The notes under the pieces are model-generated. The model had not been told where the DNA came from, searched no databases, and was given only the letters and a program-made list of their open reading frames with translations. This document shows, in pieces, positions 40,746 to 50,471 of a stretch of 51,327 nt of DNA. The DNA comes from Prevotellaceae bacterium (GTDB taxonomy: Bacteria > Bacteroidota > Bacteroidia > Bacteroidales > Bacteroidaceae). The stretch lies in NCBI GenBank assembly GCA_031262085.1, contig JAISIN010000114.1, positions 1 to 51,327 on the forward strand, given 5' to 3'. Numbering within the stretch: position 1 is the stretch's first letter; each line of letters begins with the position of its first letter. The translations under genes were made by a program, and so were the position numbers.

Positions 40746-41888
40746 ATGAAAAAGAATGCCTTATGGCTGCTTTTCGCAGTCGCCCTCTTACCGTCGTGCC
40801 GTCCGTCGAAGCAAGACCGCCCGATCGATCGTGAAGCGTTGGTCGATCGCCGTTCTCCCCGACTGACCTCATTCGACCTGCTGTCGCCGCTTAGCGTCGG
40901 CAACGGCAAGCTTCTCTTCACGGTCGATGCCACCGGATTGCAAACCTTCCCCGATGCCTATCGAACATTTACTCCGCTTCGCACACAGTGCGCAGCGCTC
41001 CCTGCCGACAGGCAAATCGAAAGAGTGCACATCGGCATCAACTTCGACGAAAATGTAGGTACGGAGCAAATCAGCAACATCCGCCAATCGCTCAACATGT
41101 GGAACGGCAGCATCGACAGTCACTTTAATTATGCCGGCTCGGAGTTTTCGGTACAGACGGTGTGTCATCCCAAGCAAGACATGATAGGCGTCAGCATCGA
41201 CAGCCGCATGTTTACAGGTGTGAACTTCGACTTTAAAACCGACACCCTGCACGCTGCCCGCTTGGTACGCATGGCTTCGCCCGACGCCGTACTCCGGCAA
41301 GTCAACTATACCGACACTGCCCGTACCGATTCTACCGTGTACTACCTCTCGCTTCGCTGGGAGGGCGATGCCCGACTGAACGAAGAGGCGCCCGGACGTT
41401 TCGTGCTGAAGCCTCGTGCACCGTCGTTCTCACTCGTTTGCCTCTTCACCGCCGAGGAGCCTCCGATGCAACAACACCTGCCCGACTATTCAACCGTCAC
41501 CGTAGCAGCCTCGGAGTATTGGCACTCTTTTTGGGCTAAAAGTGCCGTGTACGACTTCCTTTTCTGCACAGACCCCCGCGCCTCCGAGCTGGAGCGGCGC
41601 ATCGTATGTACCCAATACACATCTGCCATCCGGAGAGAGGTCGTTCCCGGCACCCTGCAACTGTCGGAGCCATATCGGGCTGCCATTGCCGCTATTCGTC
41701 GGGACGAGCCGGACAAAGCCATTGATGCCCTGCTCTCGGACGACCATGCCAACGTCAACCTTCCGCCCGACAACGGATTGCTCACAGTCGTCAACCTGAT
41801 GTGCATCGGTGCAGAAGGGAACACGAAGCCGCTACCCGGCTTTCCGAAAGACGGCCAATGGAAAGTAAGGTGGGACGCCGCGAAATAA
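40746..41888 (+). CDS. Lipoprotein resembling a glycosidase with its catalytic core deleted
   Basis: A 380-residue lipoprotein (lipobox LLPSC, C18). Its first 250 residues look like the N-terminal beta domain of the (alpha/alpha)6-barrel glycosidase-like proteins of Bacteroidales: 'LLSPLSVGNGKLLFTVDATGLQTFPDAY'-type start (residues about 37-65). The linker 'ASEYWHSFWAKSAVYDF' and 'SELERRIVCTQY' opens the catalytic barrel, but after about 60 more residues the protein jumps to what looks like the family's end ('PDNGLLTVVNLMCIG', 'PGFPKDGQWKVRW'). Most of the barrel, roughly 300 residues in relatives as I remember them, is missing with the frame kept. It is probably non-catalytic, perhaps a binding protein or a decayed gene. 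No catalytic residue could be placed. Start at 40746 gives the signal peptide. Confidence 0.65.
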   Translation: MKKNALWLLFAVALLPSCRPSKQDRPIDREALVDRRSPRLTSFDLLSPLSVGNGKLLFTVDATGLQTFPDAYRTFTPLRTQCAALPADRQIERVHIGINFDENVGTEQISNIRQSLNMWNGSIDSHFNYAGSEFSVQTVCHPKQDMIGVSIDSRMFTGVNFDFKTDTLHAARLVRMASPDAVLRQVNYTDTARTDSTVYYLSLRWEGDARLNEEAPGRFVLKPRAPSFSLVCLFTAEEPPMQQHLPDYSTVTVAASEYWHSFWAKSAVYDFLFCTDPRASELERRIVCTQYTSAIRREVVPGTLQLSEPYRAAIAAIRRDEPDKAIDALLSDDHANVNLPPDNGLLTVVNLMCIGAEGNTKPLPGFPKDGQWKVRWDAAK

Positions 41889-41943
41889 ACCATCGAAAGC
41901 ATTTGCTTGTTATACTAACTTCAATACATTAAACAAAACAATT

Positions 41944-41950
41944 AAAGGAG
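41944..41950 (+). promoter_or_regulatory. Shine-Dalgarno-like ribosome binding site
   Basis: AAAGGAG sits 7 nt before the alcohol dehydrogenase ATG. It is the clearest such site in the window, where nearly all other starts have only A-rich sequence upstream, so it suggests high or special translation of this gene. Confidence 0.6.
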
Positions 41951-41957
41951 AAACAAA

Positions 41958-43127
41958 ATGTATCAATTCAATCTTCCCACCGACACCATTTTCGGCGCCG
42001 GTACACTCAATCTGCTGCACCGGCAAACATTGCCCGGCAAGAAGGCAATGATTGTCATATCAAACGGCAAGTCAACCCGCGTCAACGGATATTTAGACCG
42101 CACACAGCAACAATTAGAAAAGGCAAATGTAGTGTATGTTGTCTTCGATAAAGTACAGCCCAACCCATTGAAATCGAGCGTCGAAGAGGGCGCCGCATTC
42201 GCCCGTGACAACGATTGCGATTTCATTGTCGCACTGGGTGGCGGCAGCGTCATCGATGCCGCCAAAGCCATGGCGATGCTTGCCAACGAAGCGAGCCACG
42301 ATTTGTGGGACTTTATCCCGTCGGGAACCGGCAAGAGCCTACCCCGTAGCGGCAAAGCTTTGCCGGTTGTTGCCATTACCACCACCGCAGGCACCGGCTC
42401 GGAGGTCGATGCCGCCGCTGTGATCACCAATCCGCAAACCCATGAGAAAACCGGTTTCGGCTATTTCGACATGGTGCCCATGCTTGCCATTGTCGATGCA
42501 GAGCTGATGCTCACCGTACCGCCCTCGTACACGGCATATCAGGGCTTCGATGCCCTGTTTCACTCCACCGAAGGCTACATCTCCAACGTCGCCAACCCGG
42601 TTTCGGAGATGTTTGCCTTGGCAGCCATCGAAAACGTCAGCCAAAACCTTGCCGCCTGCGTACACAACGGCAACGACTTGGCGGCGCGCGAGAGAGTGGC
42701 ATTGGGCAACTCGCTGTCGGGATACCAAATGATGACCGCCAGCACCTCCAGCAAACACTCGCTCGAACATGCCATGAGCGCCTATCATCAGGAGCTGCCG
42801 CACGGAGCCGGACTGATTATGCTGAGCTTGGCATACTACACCCACTTTATCAACGCACATGCCTGCGACGACCGTTTCATCACCATGGCGCGCGTAATGG
42901 GCATGAAAGATGCCGACAAGCCTACCGACTTCCTCACCGTGCTCGCGCAACTGCAAAAAGATTGCGGCGTAGACAACTTGAAGATGTCGGACTATGGTAT
43001 TCAGCCGTCGGAGTTCATGACCTTGACAAAAAATGCCAAAAGTGCCATGGCAGAACTGTTCCGCTACGACCGCATAGAGCTGTCGGATGCCGATTGTGTG
43101 GCTATCTACGAAGCTGCATACAAATAG
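41958..43127 (+). CDS. Iron-containing alcohol dehydrogenase
   Basis: A 389-residue group III alcohol dehydrogenase of the butanol-dehydrogenase (YqhD/BDH) type. The nucleotide-binding loop is 'IVALGGGSVIDAAKAMAM', 'VAITTTAGTGSEVDAAAVI' is family-typical, and the metal ligands lie in 'AIVDAELM', 'GFDALFHSTEGY' and 'SLEHAMSAYHQELPHGAGL'. These enzymes reduce aldehydes to alcohols with NAD(P)H during fermentation or aldehyde detoxification. Length is normal. It has a strong ribosome binding site and is followed by two hairpins at 43155-43223, so it is probably monocistronic. Confidence 0.95.
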   Translation: MYQFNLPTDTIFGAGTLNLLHRQTLPGKKAMIVISNGKSTRVNGYLDRTQQQLEKANVVYVVFDKVQPNPLKSSVEEGAAFARDNDCDFIVALGGGSVIDAAKAMAMLANEASHDLWDFIPSGTGKSLPRSGKALPVVAITTTAGTGSEVDAAAVITNPQTHEKTGFGYFDMVPMLAIVDAELMLTVPPSYTAYQGFDALFHSTEGYISNVANPVSEMFALAAIENVSQNLAACVHNGNDLAARERVALGNSLSGYQMMTASTSSKHSLEHAMSAYHQELPHGAGLIMLSLAYYTHFINAHACDDRFITMARVMGMKDADKPTDFLTVLAQLQKDCGVDNLKMSDYGIQPSEFMTLTKNAKSAMAELFRYDRIELSDADCVAIYEAAYK

Positions 43128-43154
43128 TTCGAACAATACCCCACAACCTCCACA

Positions 43155-43223
43155 TCCTCCAAATCGAAACCCGACCGGTCAACGATTCGGAGGATGCTAT
43201 CATTGCTTACATTATGATAGCAT
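43155..43223 (+). terminator. Two adjacent hairpins after the alcohol dehydrogenase gene
   Basis: Hairpin 1 pairs TCCTCCAAATCG (43155-43166) with CGATTCGGAGGA (43183-43194) with one mismatch. Hairpin 2 pairs ATGCTATCAT (43194-43203) with ATGATAGCAT (43214-43223) perfectly, with a 10-nt loop. Only a TTT follows, so this is not a textbook terminator. It may be a weak terminator or an RNA-stabilising 3' end. Confidence 0.45.
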
Positions 43224-43303
43224 TTACCCTTATCAGCCGCACAATCTCCGTGCATTTTCTAACTTTTTAATCGTTCAAAGAGCTGTTTTATCTAAATAAC
43301 ATC

Positions 43304-43311
43304 TAACTTTG
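43304..43311 (+). promoter_or_regulatory. -7 element for the oxidoreductase operon
   Basis: TAACTTTG fits TAnnTTTG, 29 nt before the first gene of the 2-oxoacid oxidoreductase operon. No -33 TTTG at standard spacing. Confidence 0.5.
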
Positions 43312-43340
43312 CCGCCCATAACTCTTTAGAGTATTACAAC

Positions 43341-43619
43341 ATGGATGATGAACTGACATCAATTAAAGAACTTGTCGACCGGGGAGAGGTCGCAAGAGCC
43401 ATCCGCCTACTCGACGACTTGGTAACCGTCGGCGTCCCTCCCCTTGACGAAGCTTACTATCTGCGCGGCAACGCCTATCGCAAACAGGGCAACTGGCAAC
43501 AGGCGTTAAATAATTATCAACATGCCATCGAAATCAATCCCCAGTCGCCCGCAGACCAAGCCCGGCGCATGGTCATGGATATTCTCAATTTCTACAACAA
43601 AGACATTTATAATCCCTAA
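43341..43619 (+). CDS. Small tetratricopeptide-repeat protein
   Basis: A 92-residue soluble protein with about two TPR units: 'ARAIRLLDDLVTVGVPPLDEAYYLRGNAYRKQGN' (written here as residues 14-48) and 'WQQALNNYQHAIEINPQSPAD' (residues about 51-71). It has no signal peptide. It is the first gene of the 2-oxoacid:ferredoxin oxidoreductase operon, 20 nt ahead of the ferredoxin subunit gene. It may help assemble the complex; this is inference from position only. Confidence 0.8.
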   Translation: MDDELTSIKELVDRGEVARAIRLLDDLVTVGVPPLDEAYYLRGNAYRKQGNWQQALNNYQHAIEINPQSPADQARRMVMDILNFYNKDIYNP

Positions 43620-43639
43620 TCATAAAAGGTATCGTAATT

Positions 43640-43867
43640 ATGGCAAAATTCAAAGGAGCAATTGTAGTGAACACCGAACGATGCAAAGGATGCAACCTCT
43701 GCGTGGCAGCGTGTCCGCTACATGTCATTTCCCTCGCCAAAGAGGTGAATGTAAGAGGGTATAACTATGCCCGACAAATTCTGGAGGACACTTGCAACGG
43801 CTGCGCGTCGTGTGCACAAGTTTGTCCGGATGGATGTATATCTGTGTATAAAGTAAAAGTAGACTAA
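43640..43867 (+). CDS. 2[4Fe-4S] ferredoxin subunit of 2-oxoacid oxidoreductase
   Basis: A 75-residue delta-type subunit with two complete cluster motifs, 'CKGCNLCVAACP' and 'CNGCASCAQVCP'. It passes electrons from the thiamine-diphosphate subunit to the external ferredoxin. The next gene (alpha-type subunit) starts 1 nt after the stop codon, so they are tightly coupled. Genes of this order are annotated as 2-oxoglutarate (kor) or 3-methyl-2-oxobutanoate (vor) oxidoreductase; sequence alone does not decide. Confidence 0.93.
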   Translation: MAKFKGAIVVNTERCKGCNLCVAACPLHVISLAKEVNVRGYNYARQILEDTCNGCASCAQVCPDGCISVYKVKVD

Positions 43868-43868
43868 T

Positions 43869-44948
43869 ATGGAGAAAGAAGTCGTATTAATGAAAGGGAA
43901 CGAAGCCATTGCCCACGCAGCCATACGCTGCGGCGCCGACGGATACTTCGGATACCCTATCACCCCCCAATCAGAAATATTGGAAACGCTGGCAGACCTC
44001 AAACCTTGGGAAACTACCGGCATGGTAGTACTGCAAGCCGAAAGCGAAGTAGCAGCCATCAACATGGTGTACGGCGGAGCCGGAAGCGGTAAAATGGTCA
44101 TGACCTCATCGTCAAGCCCCGGCATCAGCCTCAAGCAGGAAGGCATCTCGTATATCGCAGGCTCGGATTTGCCCTGCCTCATCGTGAACGTCATGCGCGG
44201 CGGTCCCGGGTTAGGAACCATTCAACCCAGCCAAGCCGATTACTTCCAAACCGTCAAGGGCGGCGGACACGGCGACTATCACCTCATTGCCCTCGCACCC
44301 AACTCCGTACAGGAGATGGCAGACTTTGTGTCGTTGGGCTTCGAACTGGCATTCAAATACCGCAACCCCGCTATCATACTTGCCGACGGCGTCATCGGGC
44401 AGATGATGGAGAAAGTAGTACTCCCCCCCTACAAGCCACGCCGCACCGACGACGAAGTGATGCGGCAATGCCCGTGGGCAACCTTCGGACGGATAGGCGG
44501 ACGCAAACCCAACATCATCACCTCACTCGAACTGAAGCCCGAAATCATGGAGAAAAACAACCTCCGCTTCCAAGAGAAATACCGCCAAATCGAGGCCAAC
44601 GAGGTGCGCTACGAAGAAATAGCCTGCGACGACGCCGACTATCTCATCGTAGCCTTCGGGTCGATGGCACGCATCGGGCAAAAAGCCATGGAGCTGGCAC
44701 GCGAAGAGGGCATCAAGGTAGGTATCCTGAGACCCATCACCCTGTGGCCATTCCCCAAGAACGTCATTGCCGGTTATGCCGACAAGGTAAAAGGCATGCT
44801 GGTGACAGAACTCAACGCCGGACAAATGGTCGAAGATGTACGTCTCGCCGTCAACGGAAAAGTAAAGGTAGAACACTTCGGACGTTTGGGAGGTGTAGTG
44901 CCCGACCCCGATGAGATTGTAGAAGCACTCAAATCGATTATGCAATGA
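43869..44948 (+). CDS. vorB: 2-oxoacid:ferredoxin oxidoreductase alpha-type subunit (VorB/KorA)
   Basis: A 359-residue subunit carrying the pyrimidine-binding domain of the thiamine-diphosphate enzyme: 'DGYFGYPITPQSEI' near the start, 'AESEVAAINMVYGGAGSG', 'RGGPGLGTIQPSQADYF' and, in the C-terminal part, the transketolase-C-like 'VAFGSMARIGQKAMELA'. It oxidises a 2-oxoacid to the acyl-CoA with reduction of ferredoxin, cytoplasmic, in anaerobic metabolism. Its stop codon overlaps the start codon of the small membrane protein gene (ATGA). The name vorB follows common annotation of Bacteroidales homologues; a 2-oxoglutarate substrate is as likely. Confidence 0.93.
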   Translation: MEKEVVLMKGNEAIAHAAIRCGADGYFGYPITPQSEILETLADLKPWETTGMVVLQAESEVAAINMVYGGAGSGKMVMTSSSSPGISLKQEGISYIAGSDLPCLIVNVMRGGPGLGTIQPSQADYFQTVKGGGHGDYHLIALAPNSVQEMADFVSLGFELAFKYRNPAIILADGVIGQMMEKVVLPPYKPRRTDDEVMRQCPWATFGRIGGRKPNIITSLELKPEIMEKNNLRFQEKYRQIEANEVRYEEIACDDADYLIVAFGSMARIGQKAMELAREEGIKVGILRPITLWPFPKNVIAGYADKVKGMLVTELNAGQMVEDVRLAVNGKVKVEHFGRLGGVVPDPDEIVEALKSIMQ

Positions 44949-45118
44949 GTATCGACAAAATCAGAAACGTATTAAACATCCTCTTCATGGCGCTGGCTGT
45001 GGTAGCAGTCATCCTGTATTTCATCTTCGACGAGGACAAGAAGCCGTTCATGTATATGTGCGGCGCCGCCATCTTTTTCAAACTGGCAGAGTTCTACATA
45101 CGTTTCACTAACAGATAA
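44945..45118 (+). CDS. Small two-helix membrane protein inside the oxidoreductase operon
   Basis: A 57-residue reading frame that begins in the last codons of the alpha subunit gene (ATGA overlap) and ends 4 nt before the beta subunit gene. It has two predicted membrane helices (about residues 9-28 and 34-52) joined by the short charged turn 'DEDKKP' and a basic tail 'RFTNR'. No known domain. Tight coupling on both sides argues that it is translated and that its product works with the complex. It could tether the enzyme to the membrane or to an electron carrier; that is inference. Confidence 0.8.
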   Translation: MSIDKIRNVLNILFMALAVVAVILYFIFDEDKKPFMYMCGAAIFFKLAEFYIRFTNR

Positions 45119-45122
45119 TATT

Positions 45123-45887
45123 ATGACAGTAGAAGAAATAATCAAACCCGAGAATCTGGTTTACAGCAAACCAAAACTCATGAACGATGTGCACATGCAC
45201 TACTGCCCGGGTTGCAGTCACGGCGTGGTGCACAAACTGATAGCCGAAGTCATCGAAGAGATGGGCATGGAAGAAAAAAGCATCGGCGTGTCGCCCGTAG
45301 GGTGCGCTGTCTTTGCCTATAACTATCTGGATATAGACTGGCAGGAAGCTGCACACGGACGTGCACCGGCAGTAGCCACTGCCATCAAACGCCTGTGGCC
45401 CGACCGATTGGTGTTTACCTATCAGGGCGACGGCGACTTGGCTTGCATCGGAACTGCCGAAACCATTCACGCCTTGAACCGCGGAGAGAACATTACCATT
45501 ATTTTCATCAACAATGCCATCTATGGCATGACCGGCGGACAAATGGCACCCACCACCCTGCTCGGCATGAAAACGGCAACCAGCCCTTACGGACGCGACG
45601 CACACCTGCACGGCTACCCGCTCAAAATGGCAGACATCGCCGTGCAGTTGGAAGGTACCGCCTACGTAACCCGACAAAGCGTACAGAGCGTACCTGCCAT
45701 ACGAAAAGCGAAGAAAGCCATCCGAAAAGCCTTCGAGAACTCTATGACCGGCAAAGGATCTAATCTGGTAGAGATCGTATCGACCTGCAGCTCCGGATGG
45801 AAACAAACGCCTGTACAATCCAACGCATGGATGGTAGACAACATGTTCCCCTTCTACCCGTTGGGCGACTTAAAAGATAAAGAGTAA
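45123..45887 (+). CDS. vorA: 2-oxoacid:ferredoxin oxidoreductase beta-type subunit (VorA/KorB)
   Basis: A 254-residue thiamine-diphosphate-binding subunit. The start 'MHYCPGCSHGVVHKL' is diagnostic, 'SPVGCAVFAYNYLDID' and 'AHGRAPAVATAIKR' follow, and the cofactor motif 'YQGDGDLACIG' runs to 'FINNAIYGMTGGQMAPT'. It carries the catalytic centre together with the alpha-type subunit. It is in the same operon; the gamma gene follows at 18 nt. Length is normal for the beta subunit. Confidence 0.93.
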   Translation: MTVEEIIKPENLVYSKPKLMNDVHMHYCPGCSHGVVHKLIAEVIEEMGMEEKSIGVSPVGCAVFAYNYLDIDWQEAAHGRAPAVATAIKRLWPDRLVFTYQGDGDLACIGTAETIHALNRGENITIIFINNAIYGMTGGQMAPTTLLGMKTATSPYGRDAHLHGYPLKMADIAVQLEGTAYVTRQSVQSVPAIRKAKKAIRKAFENSMTGKGSNLVEIVSTCSSGWKQTPVQSNAWMVDNMFPFYPLGDLKDKE

Positions 45888-45905
45888 CGCTAAAACAGAA
45901 TCACA

Positions 45906-46448
45906 ATGACAGAAGAGATAATTATTGCAGGATTTGGCGGACAAGGCGTATTGTCGATGGGCAAAATACTGGCTTATTCGGGATTAATGGAGGGAAAAGA
46001 GGTGTCGTGGATGCCTGCCTACGGACCCGAACAACGCGGGGGTACTGCCAACGTAACCGTCATTATCAGCGACGAAAAGGTGTCATCACCCATCTTGAGC
46101 AAGTACGATGCAGCCATCATCCTGAATCAACCCTCGCTCGAAAAGTTCGAAGCTAAAGTAAAACCGGGCGGCATACTGATCTACGACGGATACGGAATCA
46201 TCAACCCACCTACACGCAAAGACATCAAGGTGTATCGCATCGATGCCATGGATGCTGCCAACGAGATGAATAACGCCAAAGCATTCAACATGATTGTGCT
46301 GGGCGGACTGCTGAAACTGCATCCCATCGTAAGTCTGGAAAGCGTACTCAAAGGACTGAAAAAGACACTGCCCGAACGCCACCATCACTTGATTCCGATG
46401 AACGAAGAGGCAATCAAGCGAGGCATGGAACTGATAAAAGAGGTGTAA
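45906..46448 (+). CDS. 2-oxoacid:ferredoxin oxidoreductase gamma-type subunit
   Basis: A 180-residue subunit of the POR/KOR gamma family, starting 'EIIIAGFGGQGVLSMGKIL' and with 'SWMPAYGPEQRGGTANVTVIIS' and 'NMIVLGGLLKLHP'. It completes the delta, alpha, beta, gamma set. It is the last gene of the operon; a strong terminator begins 52 nt after the stop codon. Confidence 0.92.
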   Translation: MTEEIIIAGFGGQGVLSMGKILAYSGLMEGKEVSWMPAYGPEQRGGTANVTVIISDEKVSSPILSKYDAAIILNQPSLEKFEAKVKPGGILIYDGYGIINPPTRKDIKVYRIDAMDAANEMNNAKAFNMIVLGGLLKLHPIVSLESVLKGLKKTLPERHHHLIPMNEEAIKRGMELIKEV

Positions 46449-46499
46449 CACCCGCTTTGGAGAGCTGCCGCTCTCTCGTATGGTTAATATAAGATTGAG

Positions 46500-46540
46500 G
46501 AATGAAGAATCCCATAGTCCGATTCTTCATTCTCTTTTTT
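46500..46540 (+). terminator. Rho-independent terminator of the oxidoreductase operon
   Basis: A perfect 12-bp stem pairs GAATGAAGAATC (46500-46511) with GATTCTTCATTC (46521-46532), loop of 9 nt, followed by TCTTTTTT. A shorter hairpin GAGAGC/GCTCTC at 46460-46475 precedes it. Confidence 0.85.
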
Positions 46541-46651
46541 ATGCCTACACTTACATATTAAAACCCGTTGAACAAAATTCGATAAAGGTTGTTTCAGTTT
46601 TTGGTTCTTGGCAACCAATTTGAACATAACATATTTAGAAATACAAGATAT

Positions 46652-48139
<1,488 letters not shown>

Positions 48140-48190
48140 TCCCGGATAAACATTTTAATTCTCAATCCTCCATTTCTAATTCAAGAATAG

Positions 48191-49621
48191 ATGTTTGCAA
48201 TGATTATATTCGGTGCGTCGGGCGACCTGACCAAACGCAAGCTGATGCCGGCGATCTACTCTCTCTACAAAGAGCAGCGATTGCCCGAACAGTTTGTCGT
48301 ATTGGGCGTCGGACGCACACCCTATACCGACGAAAGCTTCCGCGAGCATCTGCAACCGGAAGAATCTTTCGGATCGCATTTGTACTATTTGAGCATAGAC
48401 CCCGAACTGCCCGAAGGCTATACGCTCCTTGCCCAACGCCTCCAAACATTGACAGGCGAGGCCGCGCCCGAAAACCTGCTGTTCTACCTCGCGACCCCGC
48501 CCTTGTTGTACGGCATCATTCCCCAACACTTGAAAAGCGCCGGACTGAACCGTCGGCAGACCCGCATCATCGTAGAGAAGCCTTTCGGTTACGACCTGCA
48601 GTCGGCACAACAGCTCAACGCCGTTTATGCATCGGTGTTCGACGAGCATCAAATCTACCGCATCGACCACTTCTTGGGGAAAGAAACGGCGCAGAATATC
48701 CTCGCGATGCGATTTGCCAATGGCATCTTCGAACCGCTGTGGAACCGTAACTACATCAAACACATCGAAGTGACCGCCGTCGAAAACCTCGGCATCGAAC
48801 AACGCGGCGGATACTACGAAGGCTCGGGCGCGCTGCGCGACATGGTGCAGAATCACCTCATACAGCTCGTGGCGCTAACCGCTATGGAGCCACCCGCCCA
48901 CTTCACCGCCGACCACTTCCGCAACGAGGTAGTAAAGGTGTACGAATCGCTCACCCCACTGACCGTCGAAGACCTCAACGAGCACATCGTGCGCGGACAG
49001 TACACCGCCGCAGGCAATAGATCAGGCTATCGCGAAGAGAAAAATGTAGCTGCCGATTCGCGCACAGAGACCTACATCGCTATGAAGATCGGCATCGACA
49101 ACTGGCGATGGAACGGTGTGCCCTTCTACATCCGTACCGGCAAGCAAATGCCTACTAAGGTCACGGAGATCGTGGTGCACTTCCGCGAAGCTCCCCACCG
49201 CATGTTCAAGTATCCGGGAGTCAACACGCTGGTGCTGCGACTGCAACCCAACGAAGGCATCGTGCTCAAGTTCGGCATGAAGCAACCCGGCGCAGGTTTC
49301 AACGTCAAGCAGGTAGAGATGGACTTCACCTACAACAGCTTGGGCGGAATACCCGTAGGCGATGCGTATGCCCGACTGATAGAGGACTGCATTCAAGGCG
49401 ACCCCACACTCTTCACCCGAAGTGATGCCGTGGAAGCCTCGTGGCGATTCTTCGAACCCGTACTCAACTATTGGAGAGAGCACCCCGAAGCCCCGCTCTA
49501 CGGCTATCCCGCCGGTACGTGGGGACCGTTGGAGAGCGAAGCCATGATGAACGACCATGGCGCCTCGTGGACGAACCCTTGCAAAAATCTAACCCACACG
49601 GAGGAGTATTGCGAATTATGA
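48191..49621 (+). CDS. zwf: Glucose-6-phosphate 1-dehydrogenase
   Basis: A 476-residue enzyme for the first oxidative step of the pentose phosphate pathway. The nucleotide-binding start 'MIIFGASGDLTKRKLMPAIY', the 'IVEKPFGYDL' segment and the active-site signature 'IYRIDHFLGKETAQN' (with the catalytic His a few residues later in the family) are intact, followed by 'FYIRTGKQMPTKVTEI'. Slightly shorter than many homologues at the N-terminus but complete. Its stop codon overlaps the pgl start codon (ATGA), so translation of zwf and pgl is coupled. Confidence 0.96.
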   Translation: MFAMIIFGASGDLTKRKLMPAIYSLYKEQRLPEQFVVLGVGRTPYTDESFREHLQPEESFGSHLYYLSIDPELPEGYTLLAQRLQTLTGEAAPENLLFYLATPPLLYGIIPQHLKSAGLNRRQTRIIVEKPFGYDLQSAQQLNAVYASVFDEHQIYRIDHFLGKETAQNILAMRFANGIFEPLWNRNYIKHIEVTAVENLGIEQRGGYYEGSGALRDMVQNHLIQLVALTAMEPPAHFTADHFRNEVVKVYESLTPLTVEDLNEHIVRGQYTAAGNRSGYREEKNVAADSRTETYIAMKIGIDNWRWNGVPFYIRTGKQMPTKVTEIVVHFREAPHRMFKYPGVNTLVLRLQPNEGIVLKFGMKQPGAGFNVKQVEMDFTYNSLGGIPVGDAYARLIEDCIQGDPTLFTRSDAVEASWRFFEPVLNYWREHPEAPLYGYPAGTWGPLESEAMMNDHGASWTNPCKNLTHTEEYCEL

Positions 49622-50331
49622 AAATATATCCCCATCATACGAATGCCGAAACCGCTCACGCCCTGATTCGACATATCATCCGGCTGATGGAAGAGCAGCC
49701 CGATAAGATATTTCATCTGGCTTTCAGTGGCGGCACTACGCCGTCGCTCATGTTCGACCTCTGGGCTAACGAATACCGTGCCGACACGGCATGGAAACGC
49801 ATGCGTATCTTTTGGGTAGACGAACGGTGTGTGCCTGCCGACGATTCGGACAGTAACTACGGCACCATGCACAACCTGCTACTCAGCAAGGTACCTATTG
49901 CCGAAGAGTACATCCACCCCATCTGCGGAGCCAACGACCCGCAAGCGGAAGCCCTGCGCTACTCCAATGTGGTGCGCAACTACGTGCCCCGCTCGGCAAA
50001 AGGAATGCCCGCGTTCGATATGATTCTACTGGGAGCCGGTGACGACGGTCACACGGCTTCCATCTTTCCCGGACAGGAGTACCTCCTGTCATCACTCCTG
50101 CATCCGTACGAAACCAGCTTCAACCCCTATAACGGACAACAACGGGTAGGTATGACGGGCGCTGCGCTGTTTAATGCACAGCGCCTCATCTTTTTTATTA
50201 CCGGCAAAAGCAAGCAACGGGTGATACACGACATTGTGGCGTCGGGCGATACTTGTCCCGCAGCCTTTGTGGCGCATCATGCGCGAAATGTCGAGCTGTT
50301 TACGGATACTTCGGCGTGTCCGAGTGAGTGA
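49618..50331 (+). CDS. pgl: 6-phosphogluconolactonase
   Basis: A 237-residue DevB/Pgl-type enzyme that hydrolyses 6-phosphogluconolactone, the product of Zwf. The family motifs 'FHLAFSGGTTPSLMFDLWA', 'IFWVDERCVPADDSDSNYG' and 'ILLGAGDDGHTASIFPG' are present. The start at 49618 overlaps the zwf stop by the ATGA arrangement; a longer frame from 49441 is inside zwf and not credible. It is last in the gnd-zwf-pgl operon, 57 nt ahead of a strong terminator. Confidence 0.95.
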   Translation: MKIYPHHTNAETAHALIRHIIRLMEEQPDKIFHLAFSGGTTPSLMFDLWANEYRADTAWKRMRIFWVDERCVPADDSDSNYGTMHNLLLSKVPIAEEYIHPICGANDPQAEALRYSNVVRNYVPRSAKGMPAFDMILLGAGDDGHTASIFPGQEYLLSSLLHPYETSFNPYNGQQRVGMTGAALFNAQRLIFFITGKSKQRVIHDIVASGDTCPAAFVAHHARNVELFTDTSACPSE

Positions 50332-50388
50332 TTGAACGCACAAGACACATAAGACTTACACCGTCAAGTCAAATGCCATGCTCGACAA

Positions 50389-50446
50389 ACCCCTCAAAAG
50401 ACGGAGCGACAAACCAACGCTCCGTCTTTTGAGGGGTGAGTTTTTT
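50389..50446 (+). terminator. Rho-independent terminator of gnd-zwf-pgl
   Basis: A perfect 20-bp stem, ACCCCTCAAAAGACGGAGCG (50389-50408) with its reverse complement (50418-50437), loop of 9 nt, then a TTTTTT run at 50441-50446. It is the strongest terminator in the window. Confidence 0.92.
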
Positions 50447-50471
50447 GGAACCGGTTATTCCAAAGACTTAC

